The notes below the pieces were generated by a model. That model did not search any database and was not told where the DNA came from. It saw nothing but the letters and a program-made list of their open reading frames with translations. A DNA stretch of 12,144 bases, from assembly GCA_012510865.1 (NCBI GenBank), contig JAAZHF010000012.1, forward strand, positions 1 to 12,144, written 5' to 3'. A program made the translations under genes and the position numbers. Origin of the DNA: Gammaproteobacteria bacterium (GTDB lineage Bacteria > Pseudomonadota > Gammaproteobacteria > Xanthomonadales > Xanthomonadaceae). This document shows positions 1 through 6,507 of the stretch, piece after piece. The first letter of the stretch is position 1, and every line of letters begins with the position of its first letter.

Positions 1-403
1 GGTCGCCGTAGCGGAAGCGGTCGCCGGGCTTGAGCGAGGAGATGAACTTCCTGCGCGCCGCGGCTTCCTTGCGGGCCTCGCGGCACGCTGCGCGCCACGG
101 CACGCCGTACCTCGAGTCGTCGTCGCTCTGCGCGAGCAGGCGCTCCGGGCAGTCGAGCTCGCACGGGCCCATCGACTCGTCGATGTCCTTGTAGCCCCAG
201 TCACGCCCGGGCGGGCCGCCGTCGCGGCAGTACTGGATCTTGCACAGCACGATGAAGCGCTTGCCGTCGTCCTTTCGCCTGCACAGCATCCAGAGGTTGT
301 TGCCACGCAGGCTGTGGTCGACGACCTCGACATTGCTGTTGTCCTGGCGGAGCAGGTGCTCCACCAGGTCGTCCTTTGTTGCCCAGCCAATGAGCCAGCC
401 CAT
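1..403 (-). CDS. Phage hypothetical protein, truncated by the left window edge
   Basis: ATG at 403 follows GAGGAGGACTGAC and lies one base after the previous stop. Translation runs without a stop to base 1, giving at least 134 residues; the C-terminus is outside. It starts MGWLIGWATKDDLVEHLLRQ, continues NNLWMLCRRKDDGKRFIVLC (35-54), and has WGYKDIDESMGPCELDCPER near 69-88, followed by a basic helix (WRAACREARKEAAARRKFIS). The WGYK-DESMGP-DCP block and the NNLW block recur in phage hypothetical proteins. Six or more cysteines in the visible part hint at metal binding, but no standard zinc-finger spacing is evident. Its function is unknown. Confidence 0.8.
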   Translation of the reverse strand, partial: MGWLIGWATKDDLVEHLLRQDNSNVEVVDHSLRGNNLWMLCRRKDDGKRFIVLCKIQYCRDGGPPGRDWGYKDIDESMGPCELDCPERLLAQSDDDSRYGVPWRAACREARKEAAARRKFISSLKPGDRFRYGD

Positions 404-404
404 G

Positions 405-794
405 TCAGTCCTCCTCGCTTGTGTCGACGAACTGGGCCACGAAGGCGTCGACCTTCGCCTGCAGATCGTGCGGCAGGCACTGTTGGTAGTAGCCCAAGGC
501 CCGCACGAACGCCGCGCGCTCGCTCGGTGCCGCCATGACCAGGTTTTCGCCCCGGACCTTGTCGTACAGCCACCAGCCGTCCGGGCGCTCGGTGAGCGTG
601 AGGTCCTGGGTCAGCTGGGCAACCTCCCGTGGGCGCTTTTCGTATGCGTCCAAGGCCTTGGCTCCGCGCTCGAACAGCCGGTTCCAGTCGCCGTGCGTGG
701 CCCACTCTTCGGGGTTGGTGGTGCGCCTGAGGTAAGTGACCAGGCGCTGGTAGTTGCGCAGTGCCTGGGCGAGGCCTTCTGCTTCGTGTGCCAT
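405..794 (-). CDS. Hypothetical protein (129 aa)
   Basis: ATG at 794 is chosen because AGGAG lies eight bases upstream. A GTG at 803 forms GTGA with the previous stop but sits on the ribosome site, and the ATG at 851 adds only an arginine-rich out-of-frame leader. The product is mostly helical, with aromatic-rich patches (NYQRLVTYLRRTTNPEEWAT, PDGWWLYDKVRGENLVMAAP, ALGYYQQCLPHDLQ) and an acidic end (FVDTSEED). I see no catalytic motif and do not recognise the family. The next start follows after one base, consistent with the same message. Confidence 0.78.
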   Translation of the reverse strand: MAHEAEGLAQALRNYQRLVTYLRRTTNPEEWATHGDWNRLFERGAKALDAYEKRPREVAQLTQDLTLTERPDGWWLYDKVRGENLVMAAPSERAAFVRALGYYQQCLPHDLQAKVDAFVAQFVDTSEED

Positions 795-799
795 CGTCG

Positions 800-1006
800 T
801 CACTCCTCGTCGATGTCGTCTTCGTCTTGCCCGACCTTGTGGACGACCCACTCCCAGTAGCCGAGCAGGGTCGACTCACTGGCGACTTCCTGCCGCCAGT
901 CCTTGCGTGTGTGCCAGGGATGCTCGCCATCGCCGTCGGGGTTGTATTTGACGTCGAGTTGATCGGCGCTCAGGAACAGGTCTTCATTGTCATAAGGCAG
1001 AGGCAT
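800..1006 (-). CDS. Small acidic phage hypothetical protein (68 aa)
   Basis: ATG at 1006 lies three bases after the previous TAA, with GGAG upstream in the sequence GGAGATGTAACC. The core EDLFLSADQLDVKYNPDGDG then EHPWHTRKDWRQEV and GYWEWV resembles short phage proteins whose DQLDxKYNPDGDGEHP block is recurrent; no function is known. The end is strongly acidic (GQDEDDIDEE) and its codons supply the GAGGAG ribosome site of the next gene. It looks soluble and single-domain. Confidence 0.82.
   Translation of the reverse strand: MPLPYDNEDLFLSADQLDVKYNPDGDGEHPWHTRKDWRQEVASESTLLGYWEWVVHKVGQDEDDIDEE
803..807 (-). promoter_or_regulatory. Shine-Dalgarno site deciding the 794 start
   Basis: AGGAG on the minus strand is eight bases from ATG 794 and overlaps the alternative GTG at 803, so ATG 794 is the better start. 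Confidence 0.65.
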
Positions 1007-1009
1007 TGG

Positions 1010-1228
1010 TTACATCTCCGGTGGCAGGTAGGCTTTGTACGGGTCACCTGGGCACAAGTGCCCGAACGGGACCATCTCGTACTCGCCGTCGACGACGTTC
1101 ACGGCACACAGCACCGCACGAGGCTCGCCGGTCGCGGCGTCAGTGCACTCCATGAGCGCGAGCGCGTCGTTCTTCGCCGCTTTCAGCAGGGTGTTGAAGT
1201 TGTGCCTGTAGTCTTTGCTGAGGGCCAT
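1010..1228 (-). CDS. DUF6117-like small protein (72 aa)
   Basis: ATG at 1228 has AAGGAG six bases upstream (1235-1240), overlapping the end of the polymerase gene. The sequence contains HNFNTLLKAAKNDALALMEC followed by DAATGEPRAVLCAV, a central acidic turn, and VPFGHLCPGDPYKAYLPP at the end. The NFxTLLxAA, ALMEC.DAATGEPR and PFGHL...Y..YLPP blocks match the DUF6117 pattern as I remember it; the function is unknown. The family occurs in phages, plasmids and bacterial genomes. Co-expression with the polymerase is likely. The domain name is from memory. Confidence 0.82.
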   Translation of the reverse strand: MALSKDYRHNFNTLLKAAKNDALALMECTDAATGEPRAVLCAVNVVDGEYEMVPFGHLCPGDPYKAYLPPEM

Positions 1229-1231
1229 GCC

Positions 1232-3217
1232 CTACTCCTTCTCGTAGATGTCGCTGACCATGGCGTCGACGCCGAACGGCAAGCCCTGGCGCCACGGCGG
1301 CGCCGTGAGCATCTGCTCCTTGACGAACTCGAGCGCGCGATCGGCGTGCTGCTTCTTGACCACGATCAGGACCTCGTCGTGGGTGGTCATGGCGTGGCGC
1401 AGCTGCCAGCGCTTGGGAGCCTTGAGCTTCGTGCGCACCATCTGGAACGCCAGCAGCTGCCGGGCCATGAACTGGGTGCGGTTCTCGGTGAGGATCCCGC
1501 CGTAGAGCTTGGTGCGTTCCTGGCGAACGCCGCCCTTCTTCCCGACGAAGTACTCGCTGATGTAGGACAGCTCGTTCTTCGCGTTGACCTGCAGGCCGTC
1601 GTAGCGGATCGACATGCCGGTCGGCATGTGATGGATGAAGCCGGTCTTCCCGTCCTTCGAGCCCTCGTACACGATGCCGTGGCGGTGCTCGATGATGGTG
1701 CGGCCGCAGAACGCGCTGCGCACCAGGGTCTGGGTCTCGCGCCAGCCGTTAACGATGAACGGGCTGGCCTGGCGGTAGGCCACCTTGATGCCCTCGGCCT
1801 CCTCGTCGGTGACGTAGACCGGCGGGCCGAACTGGCCCAGGCGCAGCATGTCGCCGATGCGCGGGCCGCCGGCCTGGTAGCCGCCACCCAGGCGCAGGGT
1901 CTTGCCGACGAAGCGCTCGCGCGGGTTCTTGTCCTTGTCGACCGGGAAGCCGTAGATCGTCGACGCCGTCTTGGCGTAGTTGTCCTCGCCGCGTGCGTAG
2001 GCCTCGAGCACGTCGGTCTGCCCGGTGTACCAGCAGTTGAGCCGGTCCTCGATCTGCGCCTGGTCCGCGATGATCAGCAGGTAGCCCTCGGGCGCGTGGA
2101 TCGAGCGGCGCAGGCCGGAGCCGCGGTTCATGTTCTGCCAGTTGACGTTGTCGGCGCCGGACCAGCGGTGGGTCTTGGCGCCGCTGTACTTCAGGTAGGC
2201 GGGCACGGCGCCGAGCAGCGCGCGCTCGGCGAACTTCTCCGCCTTCTTCTCGAGGTTCGTCGACTTCACCGCGACGCGCGCTTCGACCAGCGCGCGAACG
2301 TGCTCGTCGGGGTGCTTGAGCAGGTCCTTGAACTCCTGGTCACCGAGCGCGAAGGCGTAGACGAAGTCGTCCGGCCACGCCGGCTGCTCGCCCTCCTGCA
2401 GCCGCTTGGCCACCGTCGGGCTGACCTTCATCGGTGGCTCGATGCCGACGCCGCGGAGCATGTCGGCGAAGGTCTCGGGGCTGCCCAGCGCCTTCTCCAG
2501 CGGCTCCGGGGCCTTGACCTTGCGGCGCTTGAGCGACTTGCGCAGGGCGTCGAGCATCCCGGCCTTGCGCTCGACCTCGGCGGCGACCACGGCCAGCGCG
2601 GCGTCGCGGTTCACGCGCAGGATCGGGTCGGTGTACATGCGCACCGTGATGTCGATGACGTGCAGCTCGTCGGGGGGCGTAAACGGCAGGAGCTTCCAGA
2701 ACAGCAGCCAGGTCTGTTCGATGTCCTGGCCGGCGTACTTCGCCATGCGCCTGAACTCGGCCGCGGTCAGGGTGGGCGTGCCCTTGGTCTCTTCGAGGAT
2801 CTCGCCGCCCTGCTTGCCCTCGAGGCCGAACGCCCGCGACATGGCGTCCAGGCCGTCGCCGACCGTGATCGGCAGCAGCGCCCGGCCCATCGACATGGTG
2901 TCGAGCATGAAGGCAGGCTTGACCTTGAAGTGGTGCGAACAGATCAGCCCGTCGAACTGGGTGTGGTGCCCCAGCATGCCGGCGCGCTTCCAGTTGACGG
3001 TCTTGGCCCACGCCTTGAACTGCGCCGGCGTAAGCACCTTGGCGCGCTTCTGGTCGTGGCGCTGCACCGAGACCATGCGCGCCGCGAAGCGCGGGTCTGT
3101 CACGTACTCGGTGGTCGCCATCTTCTTCAGCGAGTATTCGTCGTCGTAGTAGGTTTCCCAGTCGACGCCCCACACTTCGTCGACGCCGGCGAAGGCCAGC
3201 AGCTCCCTTGGCTTCAT
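1232..3217 (-). CDS. polA: Family A DNA polymerase with 3'-5' exonuclease domain
   Basis: The protein has 661 residues from ATG 3217; a longer frame to 3526 is rejected as out-of-frame small-gene sequence. The proofreading domain is intact: D19-x-E21 in GVDWETYYD, D89 in HHTQFDGL, Y161-x3-D165 in YAGQD. Polymerase motif A is IIADQAQIEDR with catalytic D385; motif B runs R435, K439, L443, Y447; motif C is HDE at 613-615. No 5'-3' flap nuclease domain is present, as usual for phage enzymes. It copies the phage genome, probably with the primase-helicase. The residue aligned with Phe762 of E. coli Pol I is leucine, a form common in environmental phage polymerases. The stop TAG lies three bases before the next gene. 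Confidence 0.96.
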   Translation of the reverse strand: MKPRELLAFAGVDEVWGVDWETYYDDEYSLKKMATTEYVTDPRFAARMVSVQRHDQKRAKVLTPAQFKAWAKTVNWKRAGMLGHHTQFDGLICSHHFKVKPAFMLDTMSMGRALLPITVGDGLDAMSRAFGLEGKQGGEILEETKGTPTLTAAEFRRMAKYAGQDIEQTWLLFWKLLPFTPPDELHVIDITVRMYTDPILRVNRDAALAVVAAEVERKAGMLDALRKSLKRRKVKAPEPLEKALGSPETFADMLRGVGIEPPMKVSPTVAKRLQEGEQPAWPDDFVYAFALGDQEFKDLLKHPDEHVRALVEARVAVKSTNLEKKAEKFAERALLGAVPAYLKYSGAKTHRWSGADNVNWQNMNRGSGLRRSIHAPEGYLLIIADQAQIEDRLNCWYTGQTDVLEAYARGEDNYAKTASTIYGFPVDKDKNPRERFVGKTLRLGGGYQAGGPRIGDMLRLGQFGPPVYVTDEEAEGIKVAYRQASPFIVNGWRETQTLVRSAFCGRTIIEHRHGIVYEGSKDGKTGFIHHMPTGMSIRYDGLQVNAKNELSYISEYFVGKKGGVRQERTKLYGGILTENRTQFMARQLLAFQMVRTKLKAPKRWQLRHAMTTHDEVLIVVKKQHADRALEFVKEQMLTAPPWRQGLPFGVDAMVSDIYEKE

Positions 3218-3417
3218 GCTTCCCGCAGCTCCTTGCGCTTCAGCCACGCGTTGAACTCGTGGATGTCGGTGATGAAGTCGGTACGGTCGGTGATGAAGAT
3301 CCCGACCTCCTGCGCGGAGCGCCGCGCGCGCAGGAAGTGCGCGTGGTTGTCGAAGTACCATTCCGCGGTGCCGCGCGGGGCCTCCGGGTCGATGACCACG
3401 AGGATGTGCAGGGTCAC
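3214..3417 (-). CDS. Small hypothetical protein (67 aa) before the DNA polymerase
   Basis: GTG at 3417 overlaps the previous stop as GTGA and follows GGAGG at eight bases, the best-spaced ribosome site in this part. The sequence MTLHILVVIDPEAPRGTAEW, then YFDNHAHFLRARRSAQEVGI and FITDRTDFITDIHEFNAWLK, suggests a small alternating alpha/beta fold. It is not a family I recognise. The stop forms ATGA with the polymerase start, so it may act as a coupling leader as well as a protein. A product that helps or modulates the polymerase is possible, but only position suggests it. Confidence 0.72.
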   Translation of the reverse strand: MTLHILVVIDPEAPRGTAEWYFDNHAHFLRARRSAQEVGIFITDRTDFITDIHEFNAWLKRKELREA

Positions 3418-3554
3418 GGCTGGAACCTCCGGGTGGTGCCGGTGAGCACGTAGCGGCTCTCGCTGACGCTCCAGCGGTAGTAGCGCCACACGCGCGCCAC
3501 CGGGTCGTAGTCCGCGCGCAGCCCACAAGCGGTCTGACGGACGGGGCGTTTCAC
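3414..3554 (-). CDS. Very small basic protein (46 aa)
   Basis: GTG at 3554 overlaps the RadC-like stop as GTGA, with GAGG upstream in GAGGGGTTGG. The sequence MKRPVRQTACGLRADYDPVA then RVWRYYRWSVSESRYVLTGT is rich in Arg and aromatic residues, giving a short beta-rich, basic protein. I do not recognise it. The gene is supported by coupling on both sides (its stop forms GTGA with the next start) and by high third-position GC. A small nucleic-acid-binding role would fit the composition but is unproven. Confidence 0.65.
   Translation of the reverse strand: MKRPVRQTACGLRADYDPVARVWRYYRWSVSESRYVLTGTTRRFQP
3426..3430 (-). promoter_or_regulatory. Shine-Dalgarno site for the 67-aa gene
   Basis: GGAGG on the minus strand lies eight bases before GTG 3417. 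It selects that start over the ATG at 3528, which reads out of frame through the preceding small gene. Confidence 0.7.
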
Positions 3555-4090
3555 ACCCAACCCCTCGACGCCAGCGACACGGGCGCGCCCTTCCCGATCA
3601 CGAAGTGGTCGAGCAGGCGGATCTCGACCAGGTGCAGCGACTGCTTCAGTCGCGCGGTGACCGCGCGGTCGGCGGCGCTGGGCTCGCTGCTGCCGCTGGG
3701 ATGGTTGTGGCCGATGATGACGGCGGCCGCGTTGTGGCGCAGGGCCGCCTTCACCACCTCGCGCGGGTGGACCTCGGCGCCGTCGACGGTGCCGAAGAAC
3801 AGCTCGTCGTAAGCGATCACCCGGTGGCGGGAGTCGAGGTACAGGGCCGCGAACACCTCGCGCTCGTTGGGCTGCAAGCGCAGCTTGAAGTAGTTGCCCG
3901 CAGCCGTCGGGTCGGTCAAGGCCTCGCCCTCGTGGAGCCGGGCGTCTAGGATCTGGAGTGCACGGGCGATGATCTGGTCGCCGCAAGCGCGCGCGTGGTC
4001 CTGGCTGGTGTACTCCGGGGTGTCCTCGGACTTCACCTTGGAGGCGCGCTTACGCGCGGGCTTGGGCTTGGCCGGGGTGTCAGTCGACAT
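3551..4090 (-). CDS. RadC-like JAB/JAMM domain protein
   Basis: The protein has 179 residues from ATG 4090, with GAGGA upstream. A basic, disordered N-terminus (PAKPKPARKRASKVK, 6-20) precedes the domain. The metal-binding JAMM signature is complete: an upstream Glu (E78 in EREVF), then H128-x-H130 in GHNHPSGS, S138 and D141, in the HxHx7Sx2D pattern. The ending VEIRLLDHFVIGKG matches RadC/DUF2466 proteins. The RadC name is historical: the family looks like a metalloprotease or isopeptidase fold, and its role in mobile elements is unsettled. The helix-hairpin-helix of chromosomal RadC is absent, as is usual for phage and plasmid copies. The basic N-terminus may contact nucleic acid. Confidence 0.93.
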   Translation of the reverse strand: MSTDTPAKPKPARKRASKVKSEDTPEYTSQDHARACGDQIIARALQILDARLHEGEALTDPTAAGNYFKLRLQPNEREVFAALYLDSRHRVIAYDELFFGTVDGAEVHPREVVKAALRHNAAAVIIGHNHPSGSSEPSAADRAVTARLKQSLHLVEIRLLDHFVIGKGAPVSLASRGWV

Positions 4091-4334
4091 CGTTGTCGTC
4101 CTCGTTGTTATCGGGATAATCGGTGTCGCCGCCGAACTCGCTCGCCATGTAGCTGAAGTACGCAGCGAGGTTCCCTGCGTCGGTCGCGGCGTCCGCGGTG
4201 TCGGGGTCCAACAGCTCCAGCGCGTCGGCGATGAGCTGGGCGACCTGTGCGTCGGTGCCCCGCAGGCTCCGGTGGAACATGGCCAACCGGGCGCGGGCGG
4301 GCGGCATGAAGTCGGCGAACTCGTTGCTGCTCAT
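4080..4334 (-). CDS. Small acidic hypothetical protein (84 aa)
   Basis: ATG at 4334 is coupled as ATGA to the previous stop; an earlier ATG at 4400 adds only out-of-frame residues. The protein starts MSSNEFADFMPPARARLAMF, has a helical middle (DAQVAQLIADALELLDPDTA) and ends in an extremely acidic tail (DTDYPDNNEDDNDVD). Such tails occur in small phage proteins that mimic nucleic acid or bind basic partners, but no family is recognised. It overlaps the RadC-like gene by eleven bases, and its acidic codons supply that gene's GAGGA ribosome site. Confidence 0.75.
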   Translation of the reverse strand: MSSNEFADFMPPARARLAMFHRSLRGTDAQVAQLIADALELLDPDTADAATDAGNLAAYFSYMASEFGGDTDYPDNNEDDNDVD

Positions 4335-4621
4335 GACGGCGCCCACCCGAAGAACAGAAAGCGGCCACCGCCCAGCTCGATGCAGCCCGCCGGTCCCCAC
4401 TTGTCGTCGATGCGCTCGTCGCCTTCTTCGATAAGGCGGGCCGCGTACGCGTACGCATCCTCGCCTTCGGGCAGCGCGACCATGATGTAGTCGTTCTTCT
4501 CCGCGAGGGTGCCGGTGTAGCCGGCGTGGCCGTGGTCGAACAGGGCCTCGTCACGGGCGTTCAGGAAGGCCTCCTCTGCGGACTTGCCTTCGCCGGTGTA
4601 CTCGAAAGGTGTGGCGCCCAT
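4331..4621 (-). CDS. Recurrent phage hypothetical protein (96 aa)
   Basis: ATG at 4621 lies one base after the DUF932 stop. The sequence has three recognisable blocks: FEYTGEGKSAEEAF (6-19), HGHAGYTGTLAEKNDYIMV and DDKWGPAGCIELGGGRFLFF, followed by GWAPS. The combination of a helix carrying AEEAF, a YTGTLAEK turn and a WGPAGC-FFGW ending recurs in small proteins of phages infecting many bacteria; the function is unknown. It is acidic and probably a compact alpha/beta protein. The stop overlaps the next start as ATGA. Confidence 0.85.
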   Translation of the reverse strand: MGATPFEYTGEGKSAEEAFLNARDEALFDHGHAGYTGTLAEKNDYIMVALPEGEDAYAYAARLIEEGDERIDDKWGPAGCIELGGGRFLFFGWAPS

Positions 4622-4622
4622 G

Positions 4623-5645
4623 TCAGGCCACCATCGCCAGGGCGCGGTCCCAGGCGCGGTTCTTCAGCGCCTCGCCGGTGCCGAACCAGGCCTTGTCCAG
4701 CCGGGTGTCCTGCGAGCGCGAGGGAAGCTGGTGGTCGACGTCGTAGGTGACCGCGCTGACCAGGCCCCAGAGCATCCCGCGGGCGCTCTCCATGTGCGCA
4801 CCCGGCGAGTTGAACAGCGCGGTCTGCAGGCGCGCGACGAGCTTGTCCATGCGCTTCTCGTTGCCTTCCTGCGCCAGGTACTCCTTGGTCTTGTCGACCG
4901 AGTCCAGGCCCAGGTAGACGTCGAGGAAGAACCGGATCGACTCGTCCTGGCTGACGATGCGCTTGGTCATCTCGCGCGACTGTTCCTCGAACAGCGCCCA
5001 CGCCTTGCCGACCTTCAGGTCGAGCTTCACCTTCTCGGCGTCGAACTTCGTCGAGTGCGGGACGTTGACGTTGGCGCGGCCCTGCTCGCTGGCGAAGGTC
5101 AGCGTGTTGTTGCAGACCACGCGCACGCTGGTGAAGCGCGCCTGCGTCGCCATCGTGCCGTCGTAGCTCGTGGCCAGGAGCAGGAAGCCCTTGACCGCAT
5201 CGTTGCCACGCAGCTGGAACGCGTTGTGCGTGTTGGCCAGCGCCCAGACCTTGCGCCCGCCCTTGAGCGCGCCGACGACCTCGATCTCGAAGCCGTACTG
5301 CTCGACCAGGTCGCGGTAGAACTCCACGATCTCGCGGGGCTGCACCACCTGGTAGCGGTCGCTGACCACCGACAGGTCGTCGCCGGTGTCGGAGCGGTAG
5401 AGGACGCAGCGATCGGTGCTGATGGCCACGCCGGTGCCGGCGCCCTTGCGCGGGCCGTAGGCCGAGTCCACCGGGACCGAGTACAGGACCGGCGTCTTGA
5501 CGACGTCGTAGTCGAGCCCCGCCTTGATGCGGATGTCGTCGATCGAGTCCTCGGGGAGGATCGTCTCGCCGAGGCCGTGCCACGGCACCGCACCTCGAAA
5601 GGCGATCGCGGCCTGGCCGGTGGTGAAATCGAGTTCATGTGCCAC
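4623..5645 (-). CDS. DUF932 phage/plasmid-like protein
   Basis: The protein has 340 residues from GTG 5645, supported by AAGGAG seven bases upstream. Family signatures are clear: an N-terminal FRGAVPWHGLGETI (17-30), VVSDRYQVVQPREIVEFYRD (93-112), a central FQLRGNDAVKG region, and TSVRVVCNNTLTFA. These mark DUF932 (TIGR03299 type), found on phages and plasmids; its biochemical role is not established. It is predicted soluble. It occurs near RadC-like and antirestriction genes in other mobile elements, and here the RadC-like gene lies two genes downstream. The apparent extension to 6227 is an out-of-frame reading of the two upstream genes. The next start follows after one base. Confidence 0.92.
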   Translation of the reverse strand: MAHELDFTTGQAAIAFRGAVPWHGLGETILPEDSIDDIRIKAGLDYDVVKTPVLYSVPVDSAYGPRKGAGTGVAISTDRCVLYRSDTGDDLSVVSDRYQVVQPREIVEFYRDLVEQYGFEIEVVGALKGGRKVWALANTHNAFQLRGNDAVKGFLLLATSYDGTMATQARFTSVRVVCNNTLTFASEQGRANVNVPHSTKFDAEKVKLDLKVGKAWALFEEQSREMTKRIVSQDESIRFFLDVYLGLDSVDKTKEYLAQEGNEKRMDKLVARLQTALFNSPGAHMESARGMLWGLVSAVTYDVDHQLPSRSQDTRLDKAWFGTGEALKNRAWDRALAMVA

Positions 5646-5652
5646 TGTAGTT

Positions 5653-5658
5653 CTCCTT
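5653..5658 (-). promoter_or_regulatory. Shine-Dalgarno site for the DUF932 gene
   Basis: AAGGAG on the minus strand is seven bases before GTG 5645 and overlaps the previous stop codon. It fixes a GTG start and rules out the much longer in-frame reading from 6227. Confidence 0.75.
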
Positions 5659-6055
5659 ACCAGCTTGAGTGGTATTCGAAGGAGTCCCAGAACACGCTCG
5701 GGACTTTCATGTTGAGTGCGGAGTCGATGATCCGGACGGTGTTTTCGAGCTGCTCGCGATACCAGTCCTCGTCGTCGGTGGGACCGAAGAAGAAGCCCTC
5801 GGTGGGTGTGAGCTCCTCGCGCGCGTCGGCGTCGCCGTTGAGGGCGGCCTTGCACAGGTCGCGCAGGGCCTCGAGCTGTTCGCGGTCGACGCTGTAGTGC
5901 CCGCAGTCGTCCTCGCCGTCCTGGATGTTGTCGACGAACCAGCCGTGGACTGCGTTGGCCTTGCGCCAGTAGCCGACCGGAAGGCTTACTTCGACCAGGC
6001 CAGGCGCCAGCTGCTCGCTGTCGATACCCAGCGCAGACAACACGGCGTCGGCCAT
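5657..6055 (-). CDS. Phage hypothetical protein (132 aa), start uncertain
   Basis: ATG at 6055 gives MADAVLSALGIDSEQLAPGL, then GYWRKANAVHGWFVDNIQDG, EDDCG, a helical segment, GFFFGPTDDEDWYREQLENT and a terminal WDSFEYHSSW. The YWRKANAxHxWF, QDGEDDCG and GFFFGxTD elements recur in phage hypothetical proteins, so the core is confidently real. Family members as I remember them often have a different, longer N-terminus. Upstream codons in this frame back to about 6100 also look coding (RELSLSRHTRDGSA), so the true start may have been lost or shifted in the junction with the preceding gene. The in-frame ATG at 6127 would encode an out-of-frame copy of EWAYVIDLD and is not favoured. The stop TAA overlaps the next gene's ribosome site. 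Confidence 0.78.
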   Translation of the reverse strand: MADAVLSALGIDSEQLAPGLVEVSLPVGYWRKANAVHGWFVDNIQDGEDDCGHYSVDREQLEALRDLCKAALNGDADAREELTPTEGFFFGPTDDEDWYREQLENTVRIIDSALNMKVPSVFWDSFEYHSSW

Positions 6056-6507
6056 CGCCGACCCGTCGCGGGTGTGGCGCGACAGCGACAGCTCGCGGGA
6101 GCGTCGAGGTCGATGACGTAAGCCCATTCACAGAAGAGGCTGTTCTGGGCGAACTCGATGCTGTTCCGCAGCTGGAGCCCACCATCGGCCTTGTAGACGA
6201 TGTCGAGCACCTTGGCGCCGGTGTCACGACTTAGCTCGGGGTACAGGTCCCTCATCCGGTTCGAGACTTCCAGGGTGACGGTCTCGCTGCCGCGCACGGC
6301 GCCGGCTTCGACCCAGCGGTCCTCGAGCTCGGCGTCGGTGATCCAGCCGGTCTTGTCGACCTGGGCCTTGAACCGCTCGAGGTCGGCGCGGCGCAGGAAG
6401 TCGAGGACGTCCGCGCCTTGGCCGGACGGGTAGCCGTCCCACTGGCCGTACTGCGCGATCTTGTATTCGCCGTTGTGCTGCACGGCGATCAGGTGTCGGG
6501 TGCCCAT
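5986..6507 (-). CDS. Phage hypothetical protein, C-terminus possibly frame-disrupted
   Basis: ATG at 6507 shares its last base with the exonuclease stop (TAATG). The opening MGTRHLIAVQHNGEYKIAQY and the following GQWDGYPSGQG are a recognisable signature of a widespread phage protein family of unknown function. The conserved EWAYVIDLD ends at residue 135. The remaining 38 residues (rich in Cys, Arg, Thr and Trp) do not look family-like, and there the high third-position GC moves to the frame of the next gene. The stop lies 70 bases inside that gene, whereas other overlaps here are 1-11 bases. A small deletion or frameshift near 6103 would explain this. The first 135 residues are secure; the tail is doubtful. 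Confidence 0.75.
   Translation of the reverse strand: MGTRHLIAVQHNGEYKIAQYGQWDGYPSGQGADVLDFLRRADLERFKAQVDKTGWITDAELEDRWVEAGAVRGSETVTLEVSNRMRDLYPELSRDTGAKVLDIVYKADGGLQLRNSIEFAQNSLFCEWAYVIDLDAPASCRCRATPATGRRWPTPCCLRWVSTASSWRLAWSK

Noticed and set aside
761..3445. 894-codon open frame on the plus strand
   Set aside because: It lies antisense to the DNA polymerase and neighbouring genes, whose motifs are complete. Its Val/Leu/Arg/Ala/Asp-rich translation with no domain is typical of the antisense frame of GC-rich genes.
4584..5897. 437-codon plus-strand open frame
   Set aside because: It is antisense to the DUF932 gene and has the same shadow-frame composition.
5657..6127. Start at ATG 6127 for the 132-aa gene
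   Set aside because: Those codons overlap the conserved EWAYVIDLD of the upstream gene and give an Arg-rich leader; an N-terminal extension remains possible only if the junction is frameshifted.
4623..6227. 534-codon reading with the DUF932 protein as its C-terminal part
   Set aside because: AAGGAG before GTG 5645 and the family's usual N-terminus set the start; the extension crosses two other genes out of frame.
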